Source: an uncultured Actinomycetes bacterium (GTDB lineage Bacteria > Actinomycetota > Acidimicrobiia > Acidimicrobiales > Ilumatobacteraceae). From it: a stretch of DNA of 44,922 nt. Every line of letters begins with the position of its first letter. Within the stretch, counting starts at the first letter, position 1. Position numbers and translations under genes: made by a program. Shown in pieces: positions 24,880 through 34,635 of this stretch. The stretch is taken from contig CALGTP010000761.1 in assembly GCA_937902105.1 (NCBI GenBank), positions 1 to 44,922 of the forward strand, given 5' to 3'. The notes under the pieces are model-generated. The model was not told where the DNA came from, searched no databases, and worked only from the letters and a program-made list of their open reading frames with translations.

Positions 24880-25678
24880 CGGACCCCACACGAACGCCAA
24901 TATCAACAGCGCGAGCCACATAGCCCAAGGCAACGCCCTCGCCCACTGATGTAAACACTCCAACCTCAACTCCGTCGACGATGATCGCCCCACCGGGGAC
25001 TGCTCCAACGGTGCTTTCGCCTTGCAAAAGACGCAAAGTCTTTGGTGCTGTCGAGCCTCTACTGTCCATTCGTTCAACCAATTCTTGTCCGGGGTAACAA
25101 CCCTTGGTGAAACTCACAGCAACGCTGATGACACCTGTTGCCGCGGGCAAAGTTTCTCCGGCGACAATTTCGCGCCCCATCATCGGCCAGCCAGCATGAA
25201 TACGCAACGCCTCAAGGACTTCGCCAGGTACTTGTTCAGTGCCCTCAGGATGACCCAGGTCAACTGTTCCTGACGGTACGTCAACCGCCGAACCATTACC
25301 CCATTGCGCAGGGATACCTCCCTCAACTTCAAGCGATGAGCCATCGGTACTCCGAATACAGAGATATTTTTCGGTTGAAACAACAATCTCGGCTTTGACG
25401 CGAATCTTAAAACGATTGAGGCGTTCCAATAGTTGATCCGACAGTGCCTCAACTGCATCGGTATCAAGAACGAAAACCTCTTCACTAACACGCGTGACGC
25501 GAACTAAGGCGATGACTTTACCCATGGGTTCAAGGACAAATGAATAGCGCGACTGACCGACTAAGAGCGAGACAACATCATTGCTCAATTGCGAATGCAA
25601 ATATTTCCCAGCATCCGATCCACTGACCGTGAACACCAAACGTTCAATCTCACTGGCGACAATTTTTGCGACGGTCAT
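24860..25678 (-). CDS. ygfZ: YgfZ/GcvT-like folate-binding protein
   Basis: 272 aa, with the diagnostic motif KGCYPGQELV (K192-V201, C194). YgfZ proteins bind tetrahydrofolate and support assembly or repair of certain Fe-S enzymes, including MiaB, which is encoded in this window. The start overlaps the trpE stop by 4 nt and the 3' end overlaps the protease gene on the opposite strand. Confidence 0.93.
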   Translation of the reverse strand: MTVAKIVASEIERLVFTVSGSDAGKYLHSQLSNDVVSLLVGQSRYSFVLEPMGKVIALVRVTRVSEEVFVLDTDAVEALSDQLLERLNRFKIRVKAEIVVSTEKYLCIRSTDGSSLEVEGGIPAQWGNGSAVDVPSGTVDLGHPEGTEQVPGEVLEALRIHAGWPMMGREIVAGETLPAATGVISVAVSFTKGCYPGQELVERMDSRGSTAPKTLRLLQGESTVGAVPGGAIIVDGVEVGVFTSVGEGVALGYVARAVDIGVRVGSANDSVE

Positions 25679-27222
25679 GCCTTCGTTCCACCTTCAAGGC
25701 GACGGGTCGTCATCCGACGCGCCGCTGGTATTGCAGCCAATAAGCCCGCTGCCTTATTGCGACATTCTAAATCTTCATCATCGGGTTCACTGTCGGCCAC
25801 AATCCCAGCACCAGCCTGCAAATATGCTGCCGATGGACCAATGAACATCGTCCGAATTGCTATCGCCGTGTCTAGGTTGCCACTGAAATCGACGTAGCCC
25901 ACAACTCCTGCATAGGGGCCACGCTTGACAGGTTCGAGTTCGTCAATGATTTCCATGGCCCGTACTTTAGGGGCACCACTCACAGTGCCTGCAGGCAGAG
26001 TGGCACGCAAAACATCAATCGCCGTTTTCCCAGGTAGCAAATCACCGCTGACCTGAGATGTCAGATGCATCACATGACTGTATTTTTCAAGAGTCATCAG
26101 TTCATCTACTTTCACTGTGCCAAAAGATGAGACACGACCGACATCGTTGCGCGCGAGGTCAACGAGCATGACATGTTCAGCCACTTCCTTTGGGTTTTCG
26201 CGAAGTTCGGCGGCTAAGCGACGATCATGCTCATCATTGGTGCCGCGTTTGCGAGTTCCCGCGATCGGCCGACTGATCACCCGACCGCCGAGCAACTGCA
26301 CCATCGGTTCGGGGGAACTACCGACGATAGTGACCCCTGGATGACGCAAGAAATACATGTACGGACTGGGATTCACTTGACGCAAAACGCGATACATATC
26401 AAAGGGATCAGCATCAAGTTGCAGTTCATAACGTTGCGATAAAACAACTTGAAAAATGTCACCGGCCTTGATGTATTCCTTGGCCACTTCCACGGCGCGC
26501 TGGTACGCCCCATTGGGCATTGAACTAGTGGCCACAGGGAGAACATCATCTCGTTGAGGAGGCTCCACTGGGGTGTATGGCAAGGGACGGGCTAAATCTT
26601 CAACGGCGCGAAGCGCTCTTTGTGCCGCCTCGTCATACAAGACATCTAGTTCGACGGCACTGAGTGGCTGCGCATTGAGGGCCACAACGGGAACACTTTC
26701 AATGAGATAGACCCGTTGTCGCCAGTGGTCAAAAGCCGCCAACGAACCAATAACGCTCATCACCCCATCGGGTAGGTGCCGATCATCATGTGGAGTATTT
26801 GGCAGAGATTCAACTTCACGAACAATGTCGTAGCCGAGAAACCCCATCACTCCACCTTGCAAAGGCGGCAGATCAGGGATCACTGGACTGCGATATTCGA
26901 GCACAAGTGCTTCAATTGCTGCCAACATGCCCTGATCGCGCGGTACCGATGCAGGGATGTCGCCCGTGACGCGCAGTTCACCATCAATGAGTTCCAAGGT
27001 CGCACGCGGATGACGCCCGACAAAACTAAACCGACTCCAACGTTCACCGTGCTCCACCGACTCAAGTAGGAAACCTGGCTCGTCGCCCACCAATTTGGCA
27101 AAAGCAGCAACTGGTGTTTCCAAGTCTGCAAGAACTTCAACCCAGACTGGCACCACCGTGTACTGACCTGCCAAAGAATGAAACTCTTGGCGCGTCGGAT
27201 GTACTTCTAAAGAACTAGTCAC
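25675..27222 (-). CDS. trpE: Anthranilate synthase component I
   Basis: 515 aa. The N-terminal domain contains FLLESVEHGERWSRFSFVG, where LLES is the tryptophan feedback site. The chorismate-binding domain has GSSPEPMVQL, RPIAGTRKRG, LVDLARNDVGRVS, SGAPKVRAMEIIDELE, YAGVVGYVDFSGNLDTAIAIRT and QAGAGIVADSEP. It makes anthranilate from chorismate with ammonia or with a TrpG partner not encoded here. The LLES motif favours TrpE over PabB. Overlaps hisI and ygfZ by 4 nt each. Confidence 0.95.
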   Translation of the reverse strand: MTSSLEVHPTRQEFHSLAGQYTVVPVWVEVLADLETPVAAFAKLVGDEPGFLLESVEHGERWSRFSFVGRHPRATLELIDGELRVTGDIPASVPRDQGMLAAIEALVLEYRSPVIPDLPPLQGGVMGFLGYDIVREVESLPNTPHDDRHLPDGVMSVIGSLAAFDHWRQRVYLIESVPVVALNAQPLSAVELDVLYDEAAQRALRAVEDLARPLPYTPVEPPQRDDVLPVATSSMPNGAYQRAVEVAKEYIKAGDIFQVVLSQRYELQLDADPFDMYRVLRQVNPSPYMYFLRHPGVTIVGSSPEPMVQLLGGRVISRPIAGTRKRGTNDEHDRRLAAELRENPKEVAEHVMLVDLARNDVGRVSSFGTVKVDELMTLEKYSHVMHLTSQVSGDLLPGKTAIDVLRATLPAGTVSGAPKVRAMEIIDELEPVKRGPYAGVVGYVDFSGNLDTAIAIRTMFIGPSAAYLQAGAGIVADSEPDDEDLECRNKAAGLLAAIPAARRMTTRRLEGGTKA

Positions 27223-27572
27223 TCAATGTTTCCAAATCTAGAGAAGAAGCAGGTGCGCGCACCGGTATGGCAAGCACCATTTCCTTCTTGTTCAACTTTA
27301 AATAAAAGCGTGTCACCATCGCAGTCGTAATACGCTTCACGCACGAACTGTCGATCACCACTCGTATCGCCTTTACGCCACAACTCTTGACGACTGCGGC
27401 TCCAATACACCATGCGACCCTCAGCAAATGTCATCGACAAACTCTCCGCATTCATCCAAGCCATCATCAGGACATCACCATTGATGATGTCCTGAGTCAC
27501 GACAGGAACGAGACCATCGGAGTTGTACTTCACAGCGGCTAACTGTTCAGAGGTGGGAACAATCACATTCAT
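27219..27572 (-). CDS. hisI: Phosphoribosyl-AMP cyclohydrolase
   Basis: 117 aa from the ATG at 27572. Third step of histidine synthesis, opening the adenine ring of PR-AMP. Metal ligands are visible: D83-C84-D85-x-D87 (YYDCDGD), C101 and C108 (ACHTGARTC). It is monofunctional, without the HisE pyrophosphohydrolase part. The other his genes of this window lie 3 kb away on the same strand, separated by the divergent hydrolase gene and the aldo/keto reductase. The longer open frame upstream overlaps the groES-like gene and is not used. Confidence 0.96.
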   Translation of the reverse strand: MNVIVPTSEQLAAVKYNSDGLVPVVTQDIINGDVLMMAWMNAESLSMTFAEGRMVYWSRSRQELWRKGDTSGDRQFVREAYYDCDGDTLLFKVEQEGNGACHTGARTCFFSRFGNIE

Positions 27573-27585
27573 AACCCCTACCTTG

Positions 27586-27963
27586 TCAGAGATACAGCCC
27601 AGTATGGCCATCAATTCGACTGGCAGCCACGGCGTGAATGTCTCGTTCGCGCAGCATGATGTAATCCAAGCCTCCGACCTCGACCTCGTAGCGATCCTCA
27701 GGCCCGAAGAGAACTCGGTCCCCGACTTCGACACTGCGCACGTTTTGACCCAAGGCCACGACCTCGGCCCACACCAGTCGCTTGGAGATCTGAGCGGTGG
27801 CGGGTATCAAAATCCCGCCCATACTGCGTCGTTCGGCATCCTTATCTGGAATCTTGACCAATAACCGATCATTCAACATCTGAATAGCTAATTTGTCTAA
27901 CCCGATGGGGTCTTTAGCTACTTCCGTCTCAGGTTTTGACTTTTTATCTTTTCCTTCAGCCAC
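27586..27963 (-). CDS. GroES-like co-chaperonin family protein
   Basis: 125 aa from the GTG at 27963. A Lys/Glu-rich N-terminal extension of ~30 residues (EGKDKKSKPETEVAKD) precedes a Cpn10 fold: MLNDRLLVKIPDKDAERRSMGGILIP, keeping the mobile-loop tripeptide I-L-I that contacts GroEL, then EVVALGQNVRSVEVGDRVLFGPEDRYEVEVGGLDYIMLRERDIHAV. No groEL is adjacent, and the gene is grouped with hisI, trpE and ygfZ (13 bp before hisI). It may be a secondary GroES or a specialised variant. The start is inferred from TACCGT 7 nt upstream; another GTG is at 27972. Confidence 0.82.
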   Translation of the reverse strand: MAEGKDKKSKPETEVAKDPIGLDKLAIQMLNDRLLVKIPDKDAERRSMGGILIPATAQISKRLVWAEVVALGQNVRSVEVGDRVLFGPEDRYEVEVGGLDYIMLRERDIHAVAASRIDGHTGLYL

Positions 27964-27990
27964 AACGGGCACGGTACCGTCAAGAGTGTG
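27961..27990. promoter_or_regulatory. Palindromic shared -10 region of the groES-like and hydrolase genes
   Basis: The 10-bp palindrome ACGGTACCGT (27971-27980) reads TACCGT on both strands. On each strand the hexamer ends exactly 7 nt before a GTG start (27963 on minus, 27988 on plus), giving two overlapping -10 boxes and two probable leaderless genes only 24 bp apart. Clear -35 boxes are not visible. Confidence 0.5.
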
Positions 27991-28644
27991 CCAAACGAAA
28001 CCGAATTCCCTCCCTCTTCGATCACCTTGACCACTATTGATGGGGTGCAGTTGGTCGGCGAGGTCATGACAGCGCATTCCAGCCAGCCAATTCGCGGTGC
28101 GGTTGTTCTCGCGCATCCCCACCCGTTGTATGGCGGGGATCGGCTCAATCCCGTGATTGAAGCCCTCTTTCGGACTTTACCGAAGCACGGATTTCACACT
28201 TTGCGCTTCGATTTTCGTGGGGCTGGCGCAAGTTTCGGCGAGCACGATAACGGCGATGCCGAACGTCTTGACATAGCCGCAGGAATCGACTTTCTATCGC
28301 AGATGGACGATCGCGGCGTCTGGGTCTGCGGTTATTCATTTGGTTCTGTGGTCGGACTCAATGTCGTCGAACCGCGAGTCAATGGATGGATAGCGGTCGC
28401 TCCCCCACTCGCTGCGCTACCCATTCCCGCGAGAGTTTTAGCCAGCGGTGATCCTCGGCAAAAACTTTTACTCGTTGGCGAACATGACCAGTTCAGCACG
28501 CCTTCACAAATTGCACACACCACCGGTGAGTGGATCAACTCTCATCAAGAAACAATCACCGGCGTGGATCACTTTTTATTGGGTCGCACACAATGGGTGG
28601 CCGATCATGTAGCGCAGTGGCTTAAGAACGCAGAGCCGTCTTAA
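27988..28644 (+). CDS. Alpha/beta hydrolase (dienelactone-hydrolase-like, small)
   Basis: 218 aa. Core motifs: [19 protein letters not shown] (HPHP oxyanion-type motif), [11 protein letters not shown], and the nucleophile elbow GYSFGS; the acid is likely in [11 protein letters not shown] and the histidine in GVDHFLLGR. This HPHPxxGG / FNFRGxGxS / GYSFG pattern is shared by a widespread group of uncharacterised cytoplasmic hydrolases. GTG start, probably leaderless. The 3' end overlaps the aldo/keto reductase gene by 23 bp. Substrate unknown. Confidence 0.85.
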   Translation: MPNETEFPPSSITLTTIDGVQLVGEVMTAHSSQPIRGAVVLAHPHPLYGGDRLNPVIEALFRTLPKHGFHTLRFDFRGAGASFGEHDNGDAERLDIAAGIDFLSQMDDRGVWVCGYSFGSVVGLNVVEPRVNGWIAVAPPLAALPIPARVLASGDPRQKLLLVGEHDQFSTPSQIAHTTGEWINSHQETITGVDHFLLGRTQWVADHVAQWLKNAEPS

Positions 28645-29629
28645 TTTGCCCCATCACCTCTGGGGTCAAAAGTTCAATCACATCAAGTGCTTTAAAATTC
28701 TCTACGACCTGTGAGGCTTTGCTGGCCCCAGTAATGACCGTCGACACATTCGGATTCTTTGTGCACCAGGCAAGAGCCATCTGCGCCAAAGTGCATCCAA
28801 GCCCCTCAGCAATAGGCATCAGTTTTTTGACAGTATTTTGTGCTTTTTCGGCAGTCAGGCGTTCGGCAAGCCATGAGTATCCAGGTAACGCCGCCCGTGA
28901 GTCTTCGGGAACTCCATCAAGATATTTGCCGGTCAAAACCCCTGAAGCTAAGGGACTCCAAATAGTCGTTCCGAGTCCAATGTCCTCATAGAGACGCTTG
29001 TACTCAACCTCCACGCGCTTGCGCTCAAGCATGTTGTATTGCGGTTGTTCCATAACCGGCTTATGCAGATGATGACGATCCGCTATATCCCAGGCCGCGC
29101 GAATTTCGTCGGCCGTCCATTCGCTAGTTCCCCAATAGAGAACTTTTCCTTGATCAATGAGATCGCTCATCGCCCACACAGTTTCTTCAATCGGCGTATT
29201 CGGGTCGGCGCGGTGACAGAACAATAAGTCCACGAAATCAACTTGCAAGCGATCCAAGCAACCCTCAATAGCGTGATGTACATATTTGCGATTCAGGGTG
29301 TTCCCCATATTGGGCACACCACCCTCAATGCCCCAAAAGATCTTGGTGGACAACACGTAATCTTGGCGACGCCAACCTAAATCTTTGATGACACGACCCA
29401 TGATCGCTTCACTCTCGCCGCCGGCATAAGCCTCGGCATTATCAAAAAAGTTGCATCCGGCATCCCATGCAATCGCCATGCAATCGCGTGCCATGTCATC
29501 ATTCAGTTGGGTATCAAAAGTCACCCAACTTCCAAAAGATAAGACCGAGACCTTCAGCCCACTGCGACCGAGTCGGCGATATTCCATCTTCGGATTGGGC
29601 GTGAACTTGGCAACAGGCGAGGTAGTCAT
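28622..29629 (-). CDS. Aldo/keto reductase, voltage-gated K+ channel beta-subunit type
   Basis: 335 aa from the ATG at 29629 (TAAGGT ends 8 nt upstream; a TTG three codons earlier is the alternative). NADPH-dependent TIM-barrel reductase: D in [14 protein letters not shown] with the catalytic Tyr, K in LSTKIFWG, H in [12 protein letters not shown], and the [15 protein letters not shown] cofactor loop typical of the Kv-beta / YghZ group. These reduce aldehydes and ketones, including methylglyoxal. It follows mmuM by 22 bp at the end of the his gene run. Substrate unknown. Confidence 0.92.
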   Translation of the reverse strand: MTTSPVAKFTPNPKMEYRRLGRSGLKVSVLSFGSWVTFDTQLNDDMARDCMAIAWDAGCNFFDNAEAYAGGESEAIMGRVIKDLGWRRQDYVLSTKIFWGIEGGVPNMGNTLNRKYVHHAIEGCLDRLQVDFVDLLFCHRADPNTPIEETVWAMSDLIDQGKVLYWGTSEWTADEIRAAWDIADRHHLHKPVMEQPQYNMLERKRVEVEYKRLYEDIGLGTTIWSPLASGVLTGKYLDGVPEDSRAALPGYSWLAERLTAEKAQNTVKKLMPIAEGLGCTLAQMALAWCTKNPNVSTVITGASKASQVVENFKALDVIELLTPEVMGQIKTALRS

Positions 29630-29651
29630 AGGTGGCAACCTTAGGTGTTGA

Positions 29652-30557
29652 TCAGTCCAAGTGACGAGAGCGGCGCACTAATTCGGCGATCTCATCGGGT
29701 CCCACACCACAACAACCGCCGATGAACTTTGCACCAAGTTGCACCCATCTCGTGAGTTCTGCCGTTGAAGGAATTGACTCACTGCTCCCTGTCCAACAAC
29801 GCCCTACGGCGTCCCATGCGCGGCCGTGATTGGGATAAACCACAAAGGCCGTGGTGGGGGCAAGTTGTCCCATGGCCAACAAAAGTCCTTCAACATAGAT
29901 GGGGTGAGTGCAATTGATTCCTAAACCAATCAGATTGTCATAACCCACGACACTCATCACCGCTGCTGCCACTGTGTCTCCTCCATAAGTCACAGCGCTG
30001 TCAGCGAAACCGAAACTGAACCATGCGGGCGGAGATCCACACTCCTGCAAAATCTCGGCGATGAGCCTGGCTTCATCAGCCAAGGGGATTGTTTCCACGG
30101 CAATTAGGTCTGCGCCAGAGTCAATGAGAATGTTCATTTTATTGCGGTGATAGTCCTCAATGTCGCACCACTCAATGTCATAACGGCCGGTGTATTCGCT
30201 GCCATCAGCCAAGCACGCCCCAAATGGTCCAATGGATGCAGCGACCAATGTCTTCGTCCCAGCCACAGCACGTCGAGCAATCAAAGTTGTGTCGAGTAAC
30301 GCTTGACGAGATTGCCCTGGAGTCAGACCACAGGATTCAAATTGGCTCTGTCCACATTGGTAACTAGCGGAGGCGATGATCTGTGAACCTGCTTCAACGA
30401 ACGAGCGATGCGCGCGCTCCAAAAGCGCGGGGTCATCGATGACAGTCTGTGCTGTCCACAACGACCCAGACACATCGGCCCCCAGCAATTCAAGCGCTGT
30501 TGAGAGTCCCCCATCAATCACCGTGAACGGTTCATGAGCGAATGGAGGCTGAGTCAA
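29652..30557 (-). CDS. mmuM: Homocysteine S-methyltransferase
   Basis: 301 aa. Zinc ligands C216 (GINCTHP) and C282-C283 (GGCCG) are conserved, with N-terminal [10 protein letters not shown] and ASASYQ. It methylates homocysteine from S-methylmethionine or S-adenosylmethionine. TTG start overlapping the hisF stop (TTGA), so it is translationally coupled to the histidine genes. MmuM is a single-domain methyltransferase, unlike MetH. Confidence 0.9.
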   Translation of the reverse strand: MTQPPFAHEPFTVIDGGLSTALELLGADVSGSLWTAQTVIDDPALLERAHRSFVEAGSQIIASASYQCGQSQFESCGLTPGQSRQALLDTTLIARRAVAGTKTLVAASIGPFGACLADGSEYTGRYDIEWCDIEDYHRNKMNILIDSGADLIAVETIPLADEARLIAEILQECGSPPAWFSFGFADSAVTYGGDTVAAAVMSVVGYDNLIGLGINCTHPIYVEGLLLAMGQLAPTTAFVVYPNHGRAWDAVGRCWTGSSESIPSTAELTRWVQLGAKFIGGCCGVGPDEIAELVRRSRHLD

Positions 30558-31324
30558 TGTGCCGGCCGAACGATGATTCCCGCATCAAGCATTCTTTGTT
30601 TCGCTTGAGCCACAGTGAACTCACCAAAGTGAAAAATAGAAGCCGCCAAAACTGCATCAGCACCGCCGATGACAATGCCGTCGACAAGATGTTCGAGTGT
30701 TCCCACTCCCCCAGAGGCGATAACAGGAACTCCCACGGCATCACTCACACGGCGCGTGATCTCAAGATCAAATCCCTCTTTGGTGCCATCACGGTCCATC
30801 GAGGTCAAGAGTATTTCACCCGCTCCCAGAGCGCAAGCGCGCGTGACCCATTCGACGACGTCAATCCCAGTGGGTGTTCGCCCACCGTGCAAAAACACTT
30901 CATAGCCCACAGAACCATCGGACCGACTCTTGGCATCAACCGCACAGACCACGCACTGTGAACCAAACTCACTGGCGATTTCGGTAATCAACTGCGGGTT
31001 CTCGACCGCAGAGGTATTGACACTCACTTTGTCCGCCCCGGCACGCAACATTCGTCGCGCATCTTCCACACTGCGAATACCACCTCCAACAGTGAAGGGA
31101 ATAAAAACTTGTTCAGCAGTTCGCGAAATGACATCAACCATGGTTGCGCGACCATCGCTTGACGCTGTGATGTCTAAAAAGACCAATTCATCGGCACCTT
31201 CCGCGTCATACTGCGCAGCTAATTCGACAGGGTCCCCAGCATCGCGCAGATTTACAAAATTGGTTCCCTTCACAACGCGACCATTAGTCACATCTAGACA
31301 AGGAATAACGCGCGCCACCTTCAT
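30554..31324 (-). CDS. hisF: Imidazole glycerol phosphate synthase, cyclase subunit
   Basis: 256 aa TIM barrel. Catalytic D11 ([14 protein letters not shown]) and the second Asp in [14 protein letters not shown] are present, with phosphate-binding loops VGGGIRS and ASGGVG. It receives ammonia from HisH and forms IGP and AICAR. Overlaps hisA by 4 nt. Confidence 0.98.
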   Translation of the reverse strand: MKVARVIPCLDVTNGRVVKGTNFVNLRDAGDPVELAAQYDAEGADELVFLDITASSDGRATMVDVISRTAEQVFIPFTVGGGIRSVEDARRMLRAGADKVSVNTSAVENPQLITEIASEFGSQCVVCAVDAKSRSDGSVGYEVFLHGGRTPTGIDVVEWVTRACALGAGEILLTSMDRDGTKEGFDLEITRRVSDAVGVPVIASGGVGTLEHLVDGIVIGGADAVLAASIFHFGEFTVAQAKQRMLDAGIIVRPAH

Positions 31325-32055
31325 GACATTCCGTTCACATGACGCAACACCGATATGGCCTCTGCGACGCTAAAACGACCTTCATACAAGGCCTTGCCAG
31401 TAATGACCCCGGCCAAAGTTTGAATGTCGCCCAATGCCCGAACATCGTCAAGTGAAGCCACGCCACCGCTAGCGATCACAGGAATGGTGGTAGCCAAGGC
31501 GGCAGCACGCAGTCCGTCCACATCGGGACCCTGCAACATGCCATCGCGCGAGATATCCGTAATCACGAAAGCCGATGCGGACGGAAACCACGACAAGGCA
31601 TCGTTGAGTTGCACTCCAGAGTCCTGCGTCCAACCGTGAACCGCAATCTCGCCGCCACGGTGATCGAGGCCTACTGCCACAGCAACGATTTTTGCTGCCT
31701 CTTCAACCAAACTTGGATCGGCGACGGCCGCCGAACCCATCACCACACGCGCTACGCCAGCATCACATAAGGCCTGAGCGTCACTTAAAGAGCGCACTCC
31801 TCCGCCAGTTTGTACCGCCGCCCGATCACCCACCGCGCGCGCCACGGATGCCACGACGCGACGATTGATGGCTTCACCTGTACGCGCTGCATCAAGGTCA
31901 ACAATATGAATCCAAGTCGCTCCAGCCTCAACGAAAGATAGTGCCACAGCAACGGGATCATCCCCGTACACAGTTTCTTGGGCATAGTCGCCTTGTAAAA
32001 GTCGCACGACCTTACCGCCGCGAAGATCAATCGCCGGGTACAACTCGACAGTCAT
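31321..32055 (-). CDS. hisA: Phosphoribosylformimino-AICAR-P isomerase
   Basis: 244 aa TIM barrel with D10 ([19 protein letters not shown]), [21 protein letters not shown] and [10 protein letters not shown]. It performs the Amadori rearrangement of ProFAR. In many actinobacteria this protein (PriA) also serves as TrpF; no trpF is in the window, so that dual role is possible but cannot be proved here. Overlaps hisH and hisF by 4 nt each. Confidence 0.96.
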   Translation of the reverse strand: MTVELYPAIDLRGGKVVRLLQGDYAQETVYGDDPVAVALSFVEAGATWIHIVDLDAARTGEAINRRVVASVARAVGDRAAVQTGGGVRSLSDAQALCDAGVARVVMGSAAVADPSLVEEAAKIVAVAVGLDHRGGEIAVHGWTQDSGVQLNDALSWFPSASAFVITDISRDGMLQGPDVDGLRAAALATTIPVIASGGVASLDDVRALGDIQTLAGVITGKALYEGRFSVAEAISVLRHVNGMS

Positions 32056-32693
32056 GACTTGCCCACGGCTTTCACAAAGTTGTCCAACAACGCAAGACCG
32101 CTGGCGCCAGATTTCTCGGGATGAAATTGCGTGGCGAAAACATTGCCGAGTCGAAACGCAGCATTTAGCGTGCCGCTGTATTCACAGGTAGCGGCAATCA
32201 CCTTGTCGTCATTGGGGACACCGTGCAACGAGTGCACAAAATAGACCCATGAACCATCGGCAGATTGTGAGAGCAATGGGCCTGCGAACATTGGATCTTT
32301 TGGATGTTCAAAATTCAACTTGTTCCATTGCATCTGTGGTCGCTTGACTCCGGGTGGAATCCATTCGACCATGCCGGAAATGATGTCTAAGCCGCGTGCC
32401 TCAAGATTCTCTTCACTCCCTGTAAAGAGCATCTGCATACCAACACAGATGCCAAGGAAAGGGCGACCAGAATCAACGGCTTGGTGCACGACCTTTTCCA
32501 GCCCTGCGGCTCGCAATGCAGCCATACATGCTCCGAAAGCACCTACTCCTGGTAGCACGACTGCGTCCGCACTCGCCACGAAATCTGGATCACGGGTCAG
32601 ACGCGCGTCGGCACCGACTTTTTGCAAAGCTTTTTCTGCAGAACGCAGATTGCCAATGCCGTAATCCAATACAGCAATAACAGGTGCCGTCAC
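32052..32693 (-). CDS. hisH: Imidazole glycerol phosphate synthase, glutaminase subunit
   Basis: 213 aa class I glutamine amidotransferase. Catalytic triad C83 (LGICVGMQ), H191 and E193 (TQFHPEKSG); N-terminus VLDYGIGNLRSAEKAL is typical. Partner of HisF, encoded two genes downstream. Overlaps hisB and hisA by 4 nt. Confidence 0.98.
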   Translation of the reverse strand: MTAPVIAVLDYGIGNLRSAEKALQKVGADARLTRDPDFVASADAVVLPGVGAFGACMAALRAAGLEKVVHQAVDSGRPFLGICVGMQMLFTGSEENLEARGLDIISGMVEWIPPGVKRPQMQWNKLNFEHPKDPMFAGPLLSQSADGSWVYFVHSLHGVPNDDKVIAATCEYSGTLNAAFRLGNVFATQFHPEKSGASGLALLDNFVKAVGKS

Positions 32694-33280
32694 AGAACGC
32701 CTTTCGTTGATGGCACTTCGGATCCCTCAATACGTACTGCGTCGCGCAAGCAGCGACCAAGACCTTTGAACGCCGCCTCAATGATGTGATGCACATTGTG
32801 GCCATGCTTCAAAGTGACGTGCAATGTCACTGCGGCAGACATGGCCAGCGAACTGATGGCATGCTCCGCCAATTGTGGATCAAACGCAGGGTTCCCAAGT
32901 GGCAAGCACTCTGGAAGAGGCACATCCCAGACGACAAATGGACGTCCAGAGAGATCCAAAGCGATTTCAACAAGAGCTTCGTCGAGTGGATAGAGACCAC
33001 TTGCAAAACGGCGCACTCCGGTCTTGTCACCAAGAGCCTCACGTATCGCTTCGCCCAAGGTAATCGCTACGTCTTCGACGGTGTGGTGAGTATCAATATG
33101 TAGATCACCCTTGGCCGCAATACGCAGATCAAATCCGCCGTGTTTACCGACTTGGGACAACATGTGGTCATAGAACGGAATGCCAGTACTGACATCGCAC
33201 TGACCCGAGCCATCAAGATTGACTGATAACTCAATTGATGTTTCCGCCGTTGTTCGCGAACGAGTAGCAATTCGACTCAT
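32690..33280 (-). CDS. hisB: Imidazoleglycerol-phosphate dehydratase
   Basis: 196 aa, monofunctional (no N-terminal phosphatase). The His-rich metal sites IPFYDHMLSQVGKHGGFDL, DTHHTVEDVAITLG and HGHNVHHIIEAAFKGLGRCLRDA are complete and bind Mn. Overlaps hisC and hisH by 4 nt. Confidence 0.98.
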   Translation of the reverse strand: MSRIATRSRTTAETSIELSVNLDGSGQCDVSTGIPFYDHMLSQVGKHGGFDLRIAAKGDLHIDTHHTVEDVAITLGEAIREALGDKTGVRRFASGLYPLDEALVEIALDLSGRPFVVWDVPLPECLPLGNPAFDPQLAEHAISSLAMSAAVTLHVTLKHGHNVHHIIEAAFKGLGRCLRDAVRIEGSEVPSTKGVL

Positions 33281-34338
33281 GATAAAACCTCCGTTAGGGC
33301 CTTAAGAAAAATATCATCTTGTTCCGGCGTACCAATGGTGACACGCAGGCAATCAGCAAGTCTGGGCCAACTTGAACAATCTCTAATTAAAACACTGCGG
33401 TCAAGCAAACCTTGCCACACTGTTCGACCGCTTTTTGATCGTGGACGCACCAAAATAAAGTTTGCTCCGCTCTCAAAAACATCCACATCAAGCGACGCTA
33501 GAGCATTCACCAGACGTTCACGTTCTGCCACGATTGTTCGCACCCGCTCTTCCATATCACCCTGAAATTGCACCGCCAGAGTGCCGGCAATCTGCTTCGC
33601 TGTATCAAGGTGATACGGCAAGACAACTTTGTCAAGTTCGGCCACCAACCAACGCGGACCAATTAAATAACCCAGACGCGCCGCGGCCATACTCCATGTC
33701 TTAGAGAATGTGCGCGTCACGACGAGTGGTGTCTCTTCGTTGATCAGTTCTAAGGCGCTCCATGGGGCGAATTGCCCGTAGGCCTCGTCGACGACAACTA
33801 GCCCTGTGCTCAATGCCAAGACCTCAGCAACCAGTTCAGGTGAGTCGACCCCTCCAGTTGGATTATTTGGGGAACACAAAAATGTCACATGCGGATGAAA
33901 CTCATTGATCACACGACGAACTTCGTTGACATCAAGTGAAAAGTCAGTACTACGTTCACCTTCAATGACGGTTGCACCAGTGATCCGCGCAATGTGACTA
34001 TGCAGTTGGTAAGTCGGCTCAAATGTGGCCACCGTGCGTCCAGGACCAGCGAATGTTAAGAGCACTGTTTGCAAGACCTCGTTACTGCCGTTGGCGACGA
34101 ACACCATCTCCGGAGACACGCCGTGTAGATCGGCAATCGCAGACCGCAATCCAGATGCCGCTCGATCGGGATAGCGATGCCACTCAATGTCAGAAATAGC
34201 TTCGGCGTAGGCCTCGCGGAAGGCTTGTGGCGGAGCAACTGGCGCTTCATTGGTGTTGAGACGCACACGGACATCCACTTGGGGCGAGTGGTACCCCTCG
34301 AGGGCAGATAAATCGTCTCGTACAGGCACTCGGGTCAC
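33277..34338 (-). CDS. hisC: Histidinol-phosphate aminotransferase
   Basis: 353 aa from the GTG at 34338. PLP enzyme with LNTNEAPVAPP, NGSNEVLQTVL, CSPNNPTGG, VVDEAYGQF and the Schiff-base lysine in TRTFSKTWSMAAARLG. The frame is open to an ATG at 34398, which would add 20 residues (GGNLPNSELPTW...) not seen in typical HisC. The chosen GTG begins next to the usual VPVRDDLxALEGYHSPQ and lies 8 nt after TAGCCT (34347-34352), consistent with a leaderless first gene of the his run. hisD and hisG are not in the window. Confidence 0.94.
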   Translation of the reverse strand: MTRVPVRDDLSALEGYHSPQVDVRVRLNTNEAPVAPPQAFREAYAEAISDIEWHRYPDRAASGLRSAIADLHGVSPEMVFVANGSNEVLQTVLLTFAGPGRTVATFEPTYQLHSHIARITGATVIEGERSTDFSLDVNEVRRVINEFHPHVTFLCSPNNPTGGVDSPELVAEVLALSTGLVVVDEAYGQFAPWSALELINEETPLVVTRTFSKTWSMAAARLGYLIGPRWLVAELDKVVLPYHLDTAKQIAGTLAVQFQGDMEERVRTIVAERERLVNALASLDVDVFESGANFILVRPRSKSGRTVWQGLLDRSVLIRDCSSWPRLADCLRVTIGTPEQDDIFLKALTEVLS

Positions 34339-34419
34339 AGGACTCAAGGCTACCCAAGTCGGTAGTTCACTATTGGGTAGGTTTCCGCCGAGCACCATGG
34401 TGTGACATATGGTGACGGG

Positions 34420-34635
34420 GTGACCACTGCAGACTTGTCAACTATCGCCGCCGAATTAGCTGTTATCGCTGAAGGCACCGACCGCTACCGCCAGCGTGTC
34501 GCCGACTTAGGTCAGGCCAACTTGGGTGGTAAGCACGATGACCTGCTGGCCGCCATTCACGAAGCCGACCGAGCCTTACGATCGGCTCAACGTGCGTTAC
34601 TTCGCGCTTCACGTATAGCGCTTCTGGGTCGGTGA
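34420..34635 (+). CDS. Small predicted helical protein of unknown function
   Basis: 71 aa, from the GTG at 34420, 6 nt after the -10-like TATGGT (34408-34413); the frame is open to a GTG at 34402. The sequence is alanine/arginine-rich and predicted all-helical (LSTIAAELAVIAEGTD, DDLLAAIHEADRALRSAQRALLRASRIALLGR), possibly a helical hairpin. No family is recognised. The last four codons and the stop lie inside a 24-bp hairpin. It is divergent from hisC. Confidence 0.55.
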   Translation: MTTADLSTIAAELAVIAEGTDRYRQRVADLGQANLGGKHDDLLAAIHEADRALRSAQRALLRASRIALLGR

